DNA of 64,000 nt, taken from assembly GCA_022578965.1 (NCBI GenBank), contig MU400506.1, forward strand, positions 496,001-560,000, read 5' to 3'. A model generated the notes under the pieces. The model saw only the letters and a program-made list of their open reading frames with translations, was not told the DNA's origin and did no database searches. A program made the position numbers and the translations under genes. Position 1 is the stretch's first letter. Every line of letters begins with the position of its first letter. This document shows, in pieces, positions 37,786-48,653 of this stretch. The stretch is from Xylaria sp. FL1777. Taxonomy: Eukaryota; Ascomycota; Sordariomycetes; Xylariales; Xylariaceae.

Positions 37786-38595
37786 TGCAAAAGAATCAGA
37801 TTAGCATCAAACCATCCATCGACAACGTCAATGCCCGACAATATAAAGTAGGTATGATTTGGATCGCGCTAGGCACCAGTGGACAAATGGAAGACGATGC
37901 ACAGACGTGTCGTTTAGTAGACCACCATTCGGTAGCTAAATCACGGTTGCGTCAGGAGAAAGGAGATGGAATGCTAGGTATTGATTGGAGTTTGTTGCTT
38001 TAGCATTTTTTTTCCTAGGTAATTTCAAAATAAGTCCCAAGTCGCTGGCGCACGGGCCCTCTAGTGCGTAATTGGGCAGTTGACTGGTGGGCTGGCTAGG
38101 GCGCCTGCAGAGCTGCTGTGTCTGTACCTAGGTCCATGTATACCTACTACGTAGGCAGGTCCAGACCCACCAGCCAGCAGCAGCACATACGCATATGGTT
38201 AGGTACCTAAGTACATATTTACGTAGGAGGGAACTTGTAGGTGGAATAGAGGGGATTCCTCCTAGGTATAACGCAAAGTACCTAACTCGTCTAGTGACTC
38301 AGAGGGATATTCAACAGAAAGTCTAGGTACCTAGGTATAATCCGGTACCTTACGGTAGGTAGAGGTAGGTACAGACAGCAGTATAAATCATACCTAAAAT
38401 GAATGACCCTCACGTTGCTCTGCTCATGCAATACTTCAAAGGTCTACCACCCCGGATCGAGATACCAAACAGGGATAACAAGGACGACTTACACCCTTCC
38501 AGACGGAATTTTACTCCTCTGCACTCACTTCAGGACGCTACGATTGTCTAAATTTTTGCGATTTCATAGTATATAGTAATTTCACAGACGCCGTG
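37786..38595. promoter_or_regulatory. divergent promoter region dense in AGGTACCT words
   Basis: Between the start codons of the 905-residue protein and the nucleotidase lie at least ten copies of TAGGTA, ACCTA or the full palindrome AGGTACCT. Examples are at 38125, 38200, 38261, 38276 and 38321-38375. No coding feature. The region probably drives both genes. Confidence 0.5.
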
Positions 38596-39500
38596 ATGGG
38601 ATCGCAAGCAACAGAGCCCAATGCAAACCCCTCGTCTCGACCTGTGCTCTTCTTGTAAGTTGCGGCAACTCGAATTGAGTTTGGCGGCCGGGGTATTGCG
38701 TTGACACACTCTACAGCGACATAGACAATTGTCTATACCCGAAAAGTAAGGTTTTGCGCGATGAAGTGCTCAATCAAGCAGAGGCTCACTGGTGTTGTTG
38801 GTGTTAGGTAGCAAGGTCCATGACATGATGGCGAAACTGATAGACGACTACTTCTCAAAGCACCTAGAGCTGTCTGAGGAAGATGCTATACGGCTGCACG
38901 CGGATTACTACAAGAACTATGGGTTGGCTATCGAGGGATTGGTCCGATACCACCAGATTGACCCTCTAGATTATAATGCCAAGGTTGACGACGCTCTTCC
39001 CCTCGAGGGTATCATCAAGCCGAACCCGCAGCTACGGAAGATGCTCGAGGATATCGACACGTCGAAGGTGAAGCTGTGGCTTCTAACCAACGCCTACGTC
39101 AACCACGCCCGGAGAGTCGTCAAGCTTCTAGGGATTGACGATCTCTTCGAGGGGCTGACATACTGCAATTACTCGGAGGTCCCATTCCTGTGCAAACCGC
39201 AGCCGGATATGTATGCAAAAGCCATGCGGGAGGCAGGAGTTGAACGGCCGGAGAACTGCTATTTTGTTGGTACGTACCTCGAATTTTGTAACCCCACGCA
39301 TGTCCGGCGCAAATAAATGCTCACAGTCAACAGACGACTCCTACGCAAACTGTGTTGCAGCACAGAAGCTTGGTTGGACAGCAGCCCACCTAGTGGAAGA
39401 GGAAGTGCCGGTACCAGAAACGCCGGCCTCGCAATATCAGATACAAACCTTGGAAGAATTACGGACTATCTATTCACAGTTCTTCAAATCATCAGCCTAG
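38596..39500 (+). CDS. HAD-family pyrimidine 5'-nucleotidase (Sdt1/Phm8-like)
   Basis: Exons 38596-38654, 38717-38745, 38808-39269 and 39334-39500 encode 238 residues. HAD motif I is FFDIDNCLYP with nucleophile D21 and D23. Motif II is LLTNAY, motif III lies in the FLCKPQPDMY segment, and motif IV is VDDSYANC, which is reconstituted only after splicing exon 3 to exon 4. The length and cap region (KVHDMMAKLIDDYF...) match the yeast Sdt1/Phm8 subgroup, which dephosphorylates UMP/CMP or related nucleotides in the cytosol. The second exon is only 29 nt. The choice between the Sdt1 and Phm8 paralogues cannot be made here. It converges with MED21. Confidence 0.93.
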
Positions 39501-39807
39501 CGATAGACTCTGTTATTTTCACGCATCCAGGGGAAATGCATTAAGAAGGTACGTAGGTGAAGGTGGCTGATAAAGGACACCGACAGTAGAAGTGCTGGAA
39601 TAGAGAACACTCAATTGTCATATCAAGGATCGTCTAGTCTAATAGAAATCCACATAGAAAAGAATATCTCCTTTAATTCTATTCGAAACGCCAGCGCCTA
39701 TTGTGACTGCATATTCCTGTGGGTATCATAGAAAACTTTATTGTTGCCGCTCAAATCCCCGACTGATCTCCCGCATCATCGCAACCCGATAAAGCCTCCG
39801 GCACGCA

Positions 39808-40439
39808 TCACGGCCGCCGGATACTCCGAATAACAGTATCTAATTTCGCCAGCGTCTCCTCACGCTCCTTTATGGCCTCCTGACGCTGGGCCTCGGCGAC
39901 CTTGAGCTCCTCCTCCAGCTCCCGGATGTTGCGCTCCTGGTCTTGCTCGCTGTTGTCGAGGCCGGGCAAAATCGAGATCAGCAGCTCGATCTGCTGCTCC
40001 TTGGTGATGAGATCCTGCGCAAGCTCGACCTGTGCGGCTCGAAAGACGTCCTCGGGGTGCGGGTCCACTATTTACATCGCTATCCGTTAGCAGACTGCAT
40101 GGCTGCAACAAGTGGAAATGTGTGCTGCGAGGGGATGTGGATAGATATGCCGAAGACGGTTGAGGAAGGGTGTTGGGCAACGAGATGGCGAGATGAAGAT
40201 CGCGAACCTTCTTGTTGGTCTGCCTCTTGCTTCGGGATCACGACGATCTGATCCCGCGGGCCGAGCGTCTCGAGGCTGTGGTGCTGATTTATGTAGTTGA
40301 TGGATGCAATGAACTGCGTTGCAAGCTGGAGATCTGCTGGTCAGCCTCAGATGATTATTACCCCTCCTTGATCACCGAAATCTCCGAACGCACGAACCTG
40401 GTCAACAGCGTCTTGCAACTGAGTGAGTCTGTCACCCAT
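39808..40439 (-). CDS. MED21: mediator complex subunit 21
   Basis: Exons 40439-40398, 40325-40208 and 40067-39808 encode 139 residues. Med21 (Srb7) is an essential middle-module subunit of the RNA polymerase II mediator, pairing with Med7 through a long coiled coil. The start [19 protein letters not shown] and the following [14 protein letters not shown] are the family N-terminus. Residues from about 60 onward ([20 protein letters not shown], then [14 protein letters not shown]) form the charged coiled coil, ending IRSIRRP. A short linker (QEADQQE) between the two conserved blocks is shorter than in many fungi. The first exon is a 42-nt piece. The protein is nuclear. Identification is strong. 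Confidence 0.93.
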
Positions 40440-41329
40440 ATTATGAAATTCTCCTGGGCGAAGAGGCGAGTGTTGTTAATAATGTGAGCAAACGCAATCC
40501 GAATTGGCACCTCGAATATGTACGATGCCTAGTGGTTAGTGGGGTAGCTTGTCATGTACCTACCTACCTAAAGTCGTTCACCCTTGTTGCTACCTAGGTT
40601 CCTTAGTAGGTAGACGCTACATATACATAAATTAACAGCCAAACTCTATATGTAGGTCTAGCCAGTGGTTGATCCTCAAGCACAACTGCTTTTACATACG
40701 TCATACTAACCAAGTTATATGTAGAAACCGCTGAGAAGACCGCTTTATGTGTAGGTACCTAAATACCCAGTAGGTATGTTGGGTCTTGCTCCTTGGACTC
40801 TGACAAGCCAATAATAATACGGTAGCATTAACAACACGCATAGCATTTCACTATGCCAAGATGACTACCAAACTATCTCAACATTACCACCCGAAAATAA
40901 TACGCAGAGGAGCTACAACGTTGTATTTTTATAATGCTCTATAAGGCATATAGCTTTTCTAACTTTGCATATGTTGCTATCTGTTGGCTTCAAGTGTTTG
41001 TACAGCGGTGCTTGCTATTTGCTGTGTCTTTTGTAGTCAAGATTTGCTTCGACAGCAAGTAGGCAGAAAACATCTAGAACCACCGGTTTAATGGCTAAGA
41101 AGCAGCTCTAGTTCGGAACCAAGATAATCAGAGACTGGTGGGATGTAGAGCTCGTGCCATTGGGTGTTCGTGAGGAAAGGGGCGCTTGCCTTCGGATTAT
41201 GACAAAGCTACCATAAACACAACATAGAAATAAGCGATCACAACTATACTATAGAATGAAGGGGTACCAAGAGAATAATACTATATAGACCGAAGTCACT
41301 TGCTTCCAGAAGATCTAAGGCCTGTGTGA
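40440..41329. other. intergenic, no gene seen
   Basis: AT-rich spacer upstream of MED21 with several TAGGTA/ACCTA words at 40555-40640 and 40745-40775. No ORF of interest. Confidence 0.55.
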
Positions 41330-42110
41330 TTTATGCAAGCCTACGCCCTTTTCCCCAGTCGAGGATGTGCCGTATACGGACCCAAAGGGGTGTCATTGTC
41401 TACAGTGAGGCCGTATACTAGATTATTAACGCCGAGCTCTCGCGGTGGATGCTGCCAACCTTGAGCATGTTGACCAGGTGGCGATAATGTCGAAGATTTC
41501 TGTCTTGATTCCTTTAACGCTCTGTTAATGGCTTGCATCGAATAAAGGGGCAGGCGAAGGATCCTCCGCCTATCTGATTTGTTGCAACCCAATTTATCCC
41601 TTGCCCCTTAAGCTCGATGATGAAAAACGGGAAGCGCAAGCTCTTATTATTCGCAATACAGAGAGCATTTCCATCATCGTCTTTGAGCCGGAGCTGAGTT
41701 TTTAGTTGGGCGTCGCTAAAAGCGGCGTCCTAAAAAGCGGCGTCCTAAACCTGATGGCTGTAGCCGTATATCCGGTCTGGCCTTGGGGTAGTGACATCAG
41801 GTGGCACCATGTCCTTACATAGAGAATTCCGTGAGGTATGGGCCAAACCTATTGTCCTACTCAGGTATGCACCAAATTCGTCTTCGCTACTCATGTAGCA
41901 GAGCCACCGACTTGGACTAAGGCCGATGGAGGGCAAGTGGTCTAGGATGAACTCACTTAGAGGAGCTTCATCAGCGCTATTTTGTAAGTCGTAAAGCCTA
42001 GGCACAAATTCATCGACGAAAGCCTATGACAAAGCTGGTGAGGTTAATAAGTCATCCGTAATCACAGGAGGTTCGCGTAATCTCTTCGGATTGACGATTT
42101 CGATGTGGTT
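41330..42110 (-). pseudogene. decayed DUF7924-type fungal gene
   Basis: Minus-strand translation shows the order of segments typical of DUF7924 proteins, common accessory proteins of filamentous fungi: FVDEFVPRLYDLQ, PRPDRIYGYS, then after a gap NKSLRFPFFIIELKGQG and WVATNQ, then NNLVYGLTVDND. The frame is broken by at least three stops: ALS*AF near 42030, and two TAG codons just after YGYSHQV at 41720-41750. There is also a frame shift between WVATNQ (about 41580) and the distal block. Two of the stops lie in a 14/15-bp tandem duplication (41716-41744). No start or intron structure rescues it. Function of the family is unknown. The family name rests on motif memory, not a search. Confidence 0.7.
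41716..41744. repeat. 14/15-bp tandem duplication inside the pseudogene
   Basis: ctaaaagcggcgtc (41716-41729) is followed directly by ctaaaaagcggcgtc (41730-41744). Read on the minus strand, both copies bring a TAG into the DUF7924 frame. Confidence 0.85.
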
Positions 42111-42331
42111 TGGATATAGAACGGTTCAGGAGCGATGTCTCAGAGCCAGGTAGCTATCTAGACTGAGGCCAGCTGAGACTAGGAGCGGTAAGGCTCGGCT
42201 GCATGGTGGGGCCATTCAATAGCGAGCCAAGAATACCTGACAAGGTACCTACAGTAGTTTTCACTGAACAGTGAAGTGGGAGGGAGTATTCACCAACAAG
42301 CCTGCCTCCAAGGGCACAAGAGAGATGTGGA

Positions 42332-43156
42332 ATGTGGCGGTATCCAGTCTATTTCAGAGGCCGGCCAGGCTCCCTCTCCCTATCCAGCGGCCGTCGCGGT
42401 AATCCCATCTGCACCAATGGAACACGCTCGTCTCCTCCAACACGACTCTTCACGGCCGGCACGCTCCGCTACCCCGACGCACCCAGCAAAGACCAGCACC
42501 ATGACCTCGCGTCCTACATCGCGTACGCCGAGCGCACCGGGCTAGACGTGGAGTCGAATGTCTTCGTCGGCACGCAGTACGAGTACAGCATAGCGTCGGC
42601 GCTGCGACCACTGGGCTTCGCCCTGCGGCGCATCGGCGGGCAGTCCGACAAGGGCATCGACCTCCTGGGCACGTGGAGCGTGCCGTCCGCGCCCAAGCAC
42701 CTCCCGCTGCGCGTCCTGCTCCAATGCAAAGTCTCCTCGACCAAGACCACCAGGATCGGCCCGCAGTACATCCGCGAGCTCGAGGGCGCCTACCTCGGCG
42801 CGCCCCCCGGATGGCGCGGCTCCGGCGTCGTCGGGCTCCTCGTCGCCCAGCGGCCGGCCACGAAGGGCGTCAGGGACGCCTTGGCGCACAGTCGCTGGCC
42901 CTTGGGCTACGTGTCGTGCTCCAAAGATGGCGTGCTCGAGCAGATGCTGTGGAATCGGAGGGCAGAGGAGGAGGGCCTCGAGGGCATGGGCGTTGCGGCG
43001 AGGCTGTCGGATGAAGACCGTCATGGGAACGCGCAGCGCCTCGTGCTCACGTGGAAGGGCAGGCCTTACTTGCCCCTAGACACTCCTCCGGAAGCAGGAC
43101 CCGACGATGCAGAGCCTCCGCCGGAAATCGAAGCAGACGCCAAATCTACTGCGTGA
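42332..43156 (+). CDS. RRG7: Rrg7-like mitochondrial protein (DUF2034)
   Basis: An intronless ORF of 274 residues from ATG at 42332. Residues 1-45 are Arg/Ser-rich and lack acidic residues, fitting a mitochondrial targeting presequence. The core FVGTQYEYSIASALRPLGF (78-96), SDKGIDLLGTW (105-115) and VLLQCKVSS (128-136) matches the Rrg7/DUF2034 family. This family is needed for respiratory growth in yeast. D110 and Q131-C-K133 have the spacing of a PD-(D/E)xK nuclease-like site, with E84 upstream. Nuclease activity is not established to my knowledge. The gene is markedly more GC-rich than its flanks. An upstream in-frame ATG is not available in this frame, and the chosen start gives the expected presequence. 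Confidence 0.88.
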   Translation: MWRYPVYFRGRPGSLSLSSGRRGNPICTNGTRSSPPTRLFTAGTLRYPDAPSKDQHHDLASYIAYAERTGLDVESNVFVGTQYEYSIASALRPLGFALRRIGGQSDKGIDLLGTWSVPSAPKHLPLRVLLQCKVSSTKTTRIGPQYIRELEGAYLGAPPGWRGSGVVGLLVAQRPATKGVRDALAHSRWPLGYVSCSKDGVLEQMLWNRRAEEEGLEGMGVAARLSDEDRHGNAQRLVLTWKGRPYLPLDTPPEAGPDDAEPPPEIEADAKSTA

Positions 43157-43794
43157 TGAGAAGATTTAAGTGCGATGTAGAATCATGCGAGAAGTAGTAT
43201 CTCCAAAGCCCCAGACGCCGAATCACGACAAAACCTTAAACGCAATGCGTCAAGTCTTGCAGAATAAGGCAGCTCCAGCAATTGTGGTTGCCATTCGCAG
43301 CAATGGGTAAACATAACATATATGTCAATTTGAGGTGGTTACCCGAGATGTTCTGATGTCACTGGGTAAAGTCATCGTCAGTACGAGCACAAGGCAAAAA
43401 GCTGTTCAACTGGGACCTCGCATTCCGGCCTCGCGGCCGTGTAAACTTTTAAGCCACTGTACACAATCATATAGAAATAAGCCCCTCTCGTCGATATTAG
43501 AGACCCAAATCGATAGATTATAAGCTCTCAAAAGGTATTCCCATGTATTACATCCGATAGTGACACCCTTATCCGTTCCTTAATTGGCGCCGAGGCTATA
43601 TAATTTTGAATAAACAGCCCGTATCATCTTAGTTGACGCCACTAAGAGCCAAGCTTGCACTCCCCAAAAGCGTTATAATACAAATCGTGTTTCGATAGGA
43701 TCTATTCACCAGCCATGGTGCGCTCTCATCATGTGCTCGCGGAAACCGACCCGGCGGGGTTTGTTCGCCCAAGAACGGCCTGTGAATCAACAAT
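43157..43794. other. intergenic between convergent genes
   Basis: No gene seen. 3' flank of RRG7 on the left and of the 190-residue protein gene on the right. Confidence 0.6.
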
Positions 43795-44367
43795 TTAATC
43801 ATTCCACATAGCAGCCTTAGCCTTCTCCGTCTCCTGCGCCCGTCTCCGTTCCGCCTCGCGCTCTTCTTCCCGCTTTTTACGCTCCTTCTCGCGAACGGCG
43901 CGATCATACGCCTTCTGCTCCTCGGTCTGTTTCGGCGCACGCACGCCCAGCGCACTAGCAATCATGCGCCTGGCCACCGCATCCGTCTTCTCGGGTCGTC
44001 TCGCCCCGCCATCGTCCTGGGTATCTCGGTAGCTGTAACCCCCGCCAGTGCTACTGCTCGCCAACCAAGGGGCGTTGGCAGGGTTCCCGTTTGGTCCGTG
44101 GCGCCCGTACGATGGAGATATAGGTGTAGGAGGAGGCGCGGCCACGCCGTCTTGGGTGGTGCTATTGGATTGCGCGGACGGGGTCAAAGGTTCGGTCTCG
44201 GTTTCGGCCTCGGAGGCGCTACTTTCCTCGTCCTCCCAGGAATCAGCTACGACTTGCTTTTTAGGCTTGGATTTCGATTTCGACGTAGACGGGGTAGATG
44301 TCGATGATGTAGAATTGAGCGAAAGTTTCGTCATCGCCTTCGTTGTTTGGGATGCCGTGGACGACAT
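43795..44367 (-). CDS. uncharacterised Ser/Thr-rich protein with charged C-terminal helix
   Basis: A single-exon ORF of 190 residues from ATG at 44367. I do not know the function. The first 110 residues are Ser/Thr/Pro-rich with an acidic patch DSWEDEESSASEAETETE. Residues about 122-190 look conserved and structured: a segment RRPEKTDAVARRMIASALGV followed by a Lys/Arg/Glu-rich helix (EEQKAYDRAVREKERKKREE) that may form a coiled coil, ending AAMWND. Good codon-like composition and a clean start support a real gene. The antisense frames in the region are shadows of it. Confidence 0.78.
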   Translation of the reverse strand: MSSTASQTTKAMTKLSLNSTSSTSTPSTSKSKSKPKKQVVADSWEDEESSASEAETETEPLTPSAQSNSTTQDGVAAPPPTPISPSYGRHGPNGNPANAPWLASSSTGGGYSYRDTQDDGGARRPEKTDAVARRMIASALGVRAPKQTEEQKAYDRAVREKERKKREEEREAERRRAQETEKAKAAMWND

Positions 44368-45378
44368 CGTGCGCCCGTTAATAGTAGCACCAGCTGCCTT
44401 CTTCGGGATTTTCGCTATCTGTATCAGGGGTCGACACAGTTGATGCAGGATGAGGAGAGTATCCGGTGTCTACTACTAGAGAGACGCGATAGCAAGGCTG
44501 GCAATAGAAAGATGGGGGAGATCACCAGCCGTGTAGCTGGACAGACACCGAGGAAAATCGAGACGCTCAATATTTGTAGTGTAAGAAGAGGGGGTGTCTA
44601 AGCTGACCGCAATCGGGTAAGGGATAGCAAATGGTATGATTATCAGGTATACTATGTGTCAGACTAGTTAATGAGTGAGGAGAAAGGTCAAAGCCACCTG
44701 AGAATCTGATGATACAAATTACGACAGAAAGATCTACATACGTCTGTAGGTACCTGCCTATAAGTGTGTACTTACTCATGTTACCAAGAAGGTGGGGTAA
44801 CAACTTTACACAAGGGAGGAGGATAGGGAAAGCTTAGCTCCCCCGCTTCCCCACGATCCCTTGAAAGGCGTCTCCAACTCGCTGACAGGGGGCTACGTAT
44901 ATATACCTGCCGAGGTACACTACGTAATAGCCTCAAACCACCTATTTTCTCAACCCCAATCTCCCTACTTCTAGGGAGGTACATGAGTAAGGTCGGCCAG
45001 GTCGATTTAGAAGACTGAAAAGAGCATTGTGGCGGCTAGACATGCACGTGAAGTATATAACCTTTCTTAACCTTTTTTTGTGTCATGTAACTATATGATA
45101 GTGTCATATCTCTCTAGTAAACTAGGTATCCTGCTTTTTGGCTCTGTCACAAAGGCAACGATTAAATCAAGACTGCCATAGCTTCACTGTGGGCGCATAT
45201 TGTTCTATTCTATTTCAATATATACTACATCTCTAGTAACTGAATCCGCTATATGTACACCAGACAGGATTTCCTTGTACTATCATAGTATCGGTCTTAA
45301 TATCAATCTCGGCATTATATATCACCAAAGGACTATTCAGGCAGCAGTATATAACTACATGTAGTTTAATGCTATTCC
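44368..45378. other. intergenic, no gene seen
   Basis: Promoter side of the 190-residue protein gene, then AT-rich DNA up to the 5S rRNA gene. No ORF supported. Confidence 0.55.
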
Positions 45379-45498
45379 ACGTACGACCACAGCCATTGGA
45401 AAACTCGGGATCCCGTCCGCTCTCCCCGTTGATAAGCCAGTGAGCGCCAAATTAGTAGTTGGGTCGGTGACGACCAGCGAATCCTTGGTGTTGTACGT
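45379..45498 (+). rRNA. 5S ribosomal RNA gene, dispersed single copy
   Basis: About 120 nt match the filamentous-ascomycete 5S rRNA almost throughout. The start is ACGTACGACCAC. Inner segments include GGGATCCCGTCCGCTC, then GATAAGCCAGTGAG, then TTAGTAGTTGGGTCGG and TGACGACCAGCGAAT, and the end is GGTGTTGTACGT. The 5' ACGTACGAC and 3' GTTGTACGT ends pair over nine positions with one G-U, forming helix I. A T-run follows at once (TTTTTATTTATTCC), the expected RNA polymerase III terminator. Filamentous ascomycetes scatter 5S genes through the genome rather than keeping them in the rDNA array, as here. The internal promoter region looks intact, so it is probably functional. Confidence 0.95.
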
Positions 45499-45972
45499 TT
45501 TTATTTATTCCTTTTTTTCTTCTCCTTCCTGTTTTACTATGCTCGATTTTAGCTAAAATATATGTTTTAACTCCATTTCTGCGAGGGACATGCTTGCTTC
45601 ATTAAAACATAGGCCATTACAGGTATCTAGGTAGTCAAGAATCTCTTTTCTCAATGAAAGCAATACCACACAAAGACAACGATTCTTTATGACAATACGC
45701 TCTGTATTCATTTGTGTCTAATTATAACTAATAAAGACAGTACTCCGATTCATGTTCTACAGGGTTAGCTCTTGTCAAAATCTTTCAGTGTGGTTTCATT
45801 CAGTACTAGAAAACAAAGGCCAATGTATGTTTATAATAGACTTGTCTTCCAGCTCAACGATAAGTCCAATATTCGCAGTAACCATTCCAGCAGTCGCATT
45901 CAGGATTCAAACCAACTCTAAAATCACATCGCGAATTACATATTTCAACACGGGACAGCACACAATATAAAC
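45499..45972. other. spacer between 5S rRNA gene and orphan ORF
   Basis: Begins with the pol III terminator T-runs, then AT-rich DNA. A 72-codon ORF at 45752-45970 has no support and is out of frame with the next one. Confidence 0.5.
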
Positions 45973-46482
45973 ATGTATAGGGGAATCTATTATTCGGCCA
46001 TATTTCCCGAGGGGGTTACTAATGTGACACATGCCCCCACGTTCATTTACAACGGGTTGAAGTTGGGAAGTATCATCAGCAGCATTCCTCTATTAAGCTA
46101 TTTTAGGGCTTATTGGCACGTCCCCTTTTCTGTCTGGCTACAGTTGGCTCATGCCTACGGGGTTAGACTGTTCTTACTTTGGTCTCTGATGAGCCTACTC
46201 CTACTAGTTTTGAGGTCAGTATGCCGTATTCTCTTATATCCTCTTTTGAGCGTCACTAACTCTACATTCCTACATAGGCTCATACCCGGGTCGGCTGTTT
46301 TCTTCATTGTTGAGCTATACATCACCTCGTTCTGGCCCTCCTTGATCCTCTTCTCACTGATAAATTTCCCAAAGTTCACGATTATTTTCATCGGTCTGTC
46401 TACGGTTTTTGGGACCATATTACTTATCACCCTAGCCAAATTGATAGCACGAGAAGTTAGGGAGTCTCAAGCTAATCAGTGA
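45973..46482 (+). CDS. hypothetical orphan membrane protein
   Basis: An ORF of 169 residues from ATG at 45973, alone in a gene-poor stretch. It is strongly hydrophobic with about four possible membrane spans. Two lie near residues 55-85 (AYGVRLFLLWSLMSLLLLVL), one near 104-125 (IPGSAVFFIVELYITSFW) and one near 130-160 (KFTIIFIGLSTVFGTILL), ending in a charged tail REVRESQ. I recognise no family. AT-rich DNA easily yields hydrophobic ORFs, so it could be chance or a fragment of an older gene. Codon structure and transcript data would decide. Confidence 0.4.
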   Translation: MYRGIYYSAIFPEGVTNVTHAPTFIYNGLKLGSIISSIPLLSYFRAYWHVPFSVWLQLAHAYGVRLFLLWSLMSLLLLVLRSVCRILLYPLLSVTNSTFLHRLIPGSAVFFIVELYITSFWPSLILFSLINFPKFTIIFIGLSTVFGTILLITLAKLIAREVRESQANQ

Positions 46483-48653
46483 AATGAAACGCAAGCTATC
46501 GGCAACTCTTGGCTTTCAGTAGGGTTATCATAGTCAGGCTATCCGCAGGCTTATAAAGTCACTTTCCTAGAATTGTTTATCGCTTTGTTAAGTCGGCGTA
46601 TGAGTTAGGGATGCATGTATATAGTCAGTCAAAAGTTGAATCTCGTTGTATGGAGTACTAAATATTATCATGGCATATACATAAAGATGCTAATTGTAGA
46701 AACTTTTCTCCTGTAAGAATAATTCGGAATTACATGCAAGAAATGTCATTAGGAGAGGACCCGGGTGCCTCCTTGCTTTCATTTACCTGTCGGTCTTGTC
46801 TGGTCCTGAAATGGTATGAGAACAATGTGTATATACACTTGAGATTAGGACAAAGAACTATCTAACAGATAGGGGTGTGATAATCAACTAAATGATCTCT
46901 CTTAGTTCTTACACCCATACGAAAGTTTTTGTACAAGTTCAAGTATGTGTGCGATCTGTGGACGAGACTACCTAGTGTTTGCACAGCTCCTGCCCCGAAG
47001 CTCTGTTGAGTGCCCAGAGTTATGATTCGCTTGTAGTTAGATATCCGTCACAATCAATAGATAAAAGCCTGACAGGTCACTGGTTGTCTTCGAGCCCCAG
47101 AAACGGCTTATCGGCAATTAGGGCCGCCTTTCCTATTGTCATTGCACTACATTCTCCAGGGGAGCAAAGGAAGTGTGCTGTATACTGTTCGCAGAGATCG
47201 CCTATTGGTGGATGAATTATACCCAACCCATGGTAATGTTTTTACAGTACAACTTCAACACTAGTATTCTATATGATCTAGCATCGGACTAAATTCGTTT
47301 TGCTAGTTTAGGGAGATCAATTTCCAGCATTACCATTAGATGACTGTAGAAAATTTCAAGACGATCTCATAATTCATCGACGTCCTCGTTTCTAAACCCC
47401 GTGAGTAATACTGCCAAGAGAGGGGCTTAGTCGCCCAGGTCAAACTGCACCTAACATAAACCCTTGTTCTTTACACGGATAGATTCGGGTAACAGTAGAG
47501 ATAGACATGGGCAGTGACAGACGTCGTGTCGTTACTGCCGGAGCATCTTTAAATGATGACCTAAAGTCCACTGGACCTACTCGACTTACCCTCGCAATTG
47601 ATACCAAGGGTTCAAGATGCTTACATTCGGGATTCTTGGGTTGAATAGCAGCCACCCAAGACCAGGGACACTACTCTATGAGGCAATCCCGAATTAGCGG
47701 CCTGGAGCAATCAATTACTGTGTGAGGTAGTGAGATAAATGTTAACGGAGGGTAGTGGATAGGGTAAGCAGTAAGCCAGCAGATGCCAAGAGCAAAAAAA
47801 CTTATTAAGGAGATATCTAGGCAGGACAATGCGACCCGAGACCGTCACGATGATGAATTCAGGACTCTAGAGCTACGACAACGAGGTGCAAACTAACTAA
47901 ATACGTATAGATCTTGGGGATAAAGCTTGGTTTGGCTAGATTATCTGGATTCTGGTCCCATGCCAAGTTGATGTTTATAAGGAGAGGAGTATTTGAGAGC
48001 TGTGCATATTCTGCGAGTGAGAGAGCGGTATTATCACGCATGACCTCTTATACTATACAACATGAGAAAAGGGTCTGGCTCTTTTCAACAAGAGAAATGA
48101 GGATACTCTAGACGCTGAATCGAACTTAATCTGCTGTACAAGCGACTTCCAGCTCGTTCTATTGGAGGGTATATGATACCTCAAACACAGGTTACGGTAT
48201 AGTATTGATCCCTCTTTGTATCGTATACTGCGTAATTTTTCATTTTCTTTTTATTTTTTAAAAACTTTTCTTTGCACAAAACTCTAGAAATAGCTCATAG
48301 AGGTGTTGTTGCTTGATTCGCATGGCACCAACTTCAGGATGTGCCGGCTGGATTGAGCCAGAGGCGATGGCTGTCTGTCGCAGCAAACCCAGTTAGAAGA
48401 TCGGGGAAAATAAAAATTCAAATAGCAGCAAGAGACTGGGTATATTCAAGTAACGAATCTTCCGCCTCACACTCTTCAAAAGCAATACATAGACCTGCTG
48501 TTGTGAGGTTAGGCGAATCGATGTTGGAGTTCGTCTACCTTAGACGTTTTCGTAAGACTCAACCTATCAAAACGATGTTGGTGACGGTGGCATAATAATA
48601 GTATTGCTGACATTAGCTGGTTATTAAATACGGTAAATATTGGGGTAGAATCT
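46483..48653. other. 2.2-kb gene-free interval
   Basis: No supported gene on either strand. A moderately AT-rich spacer between the orphan ORF and the 3' end of the queuine tRNA-ribosyltransferase gene. Confidence 0.55.

Noticed and set aside
42542..43024. Minus-strand 160-codon ORF and plus-strand 113-codon ORF
   Set aside because: Shadows of GC-rich RRG7 in other frames.
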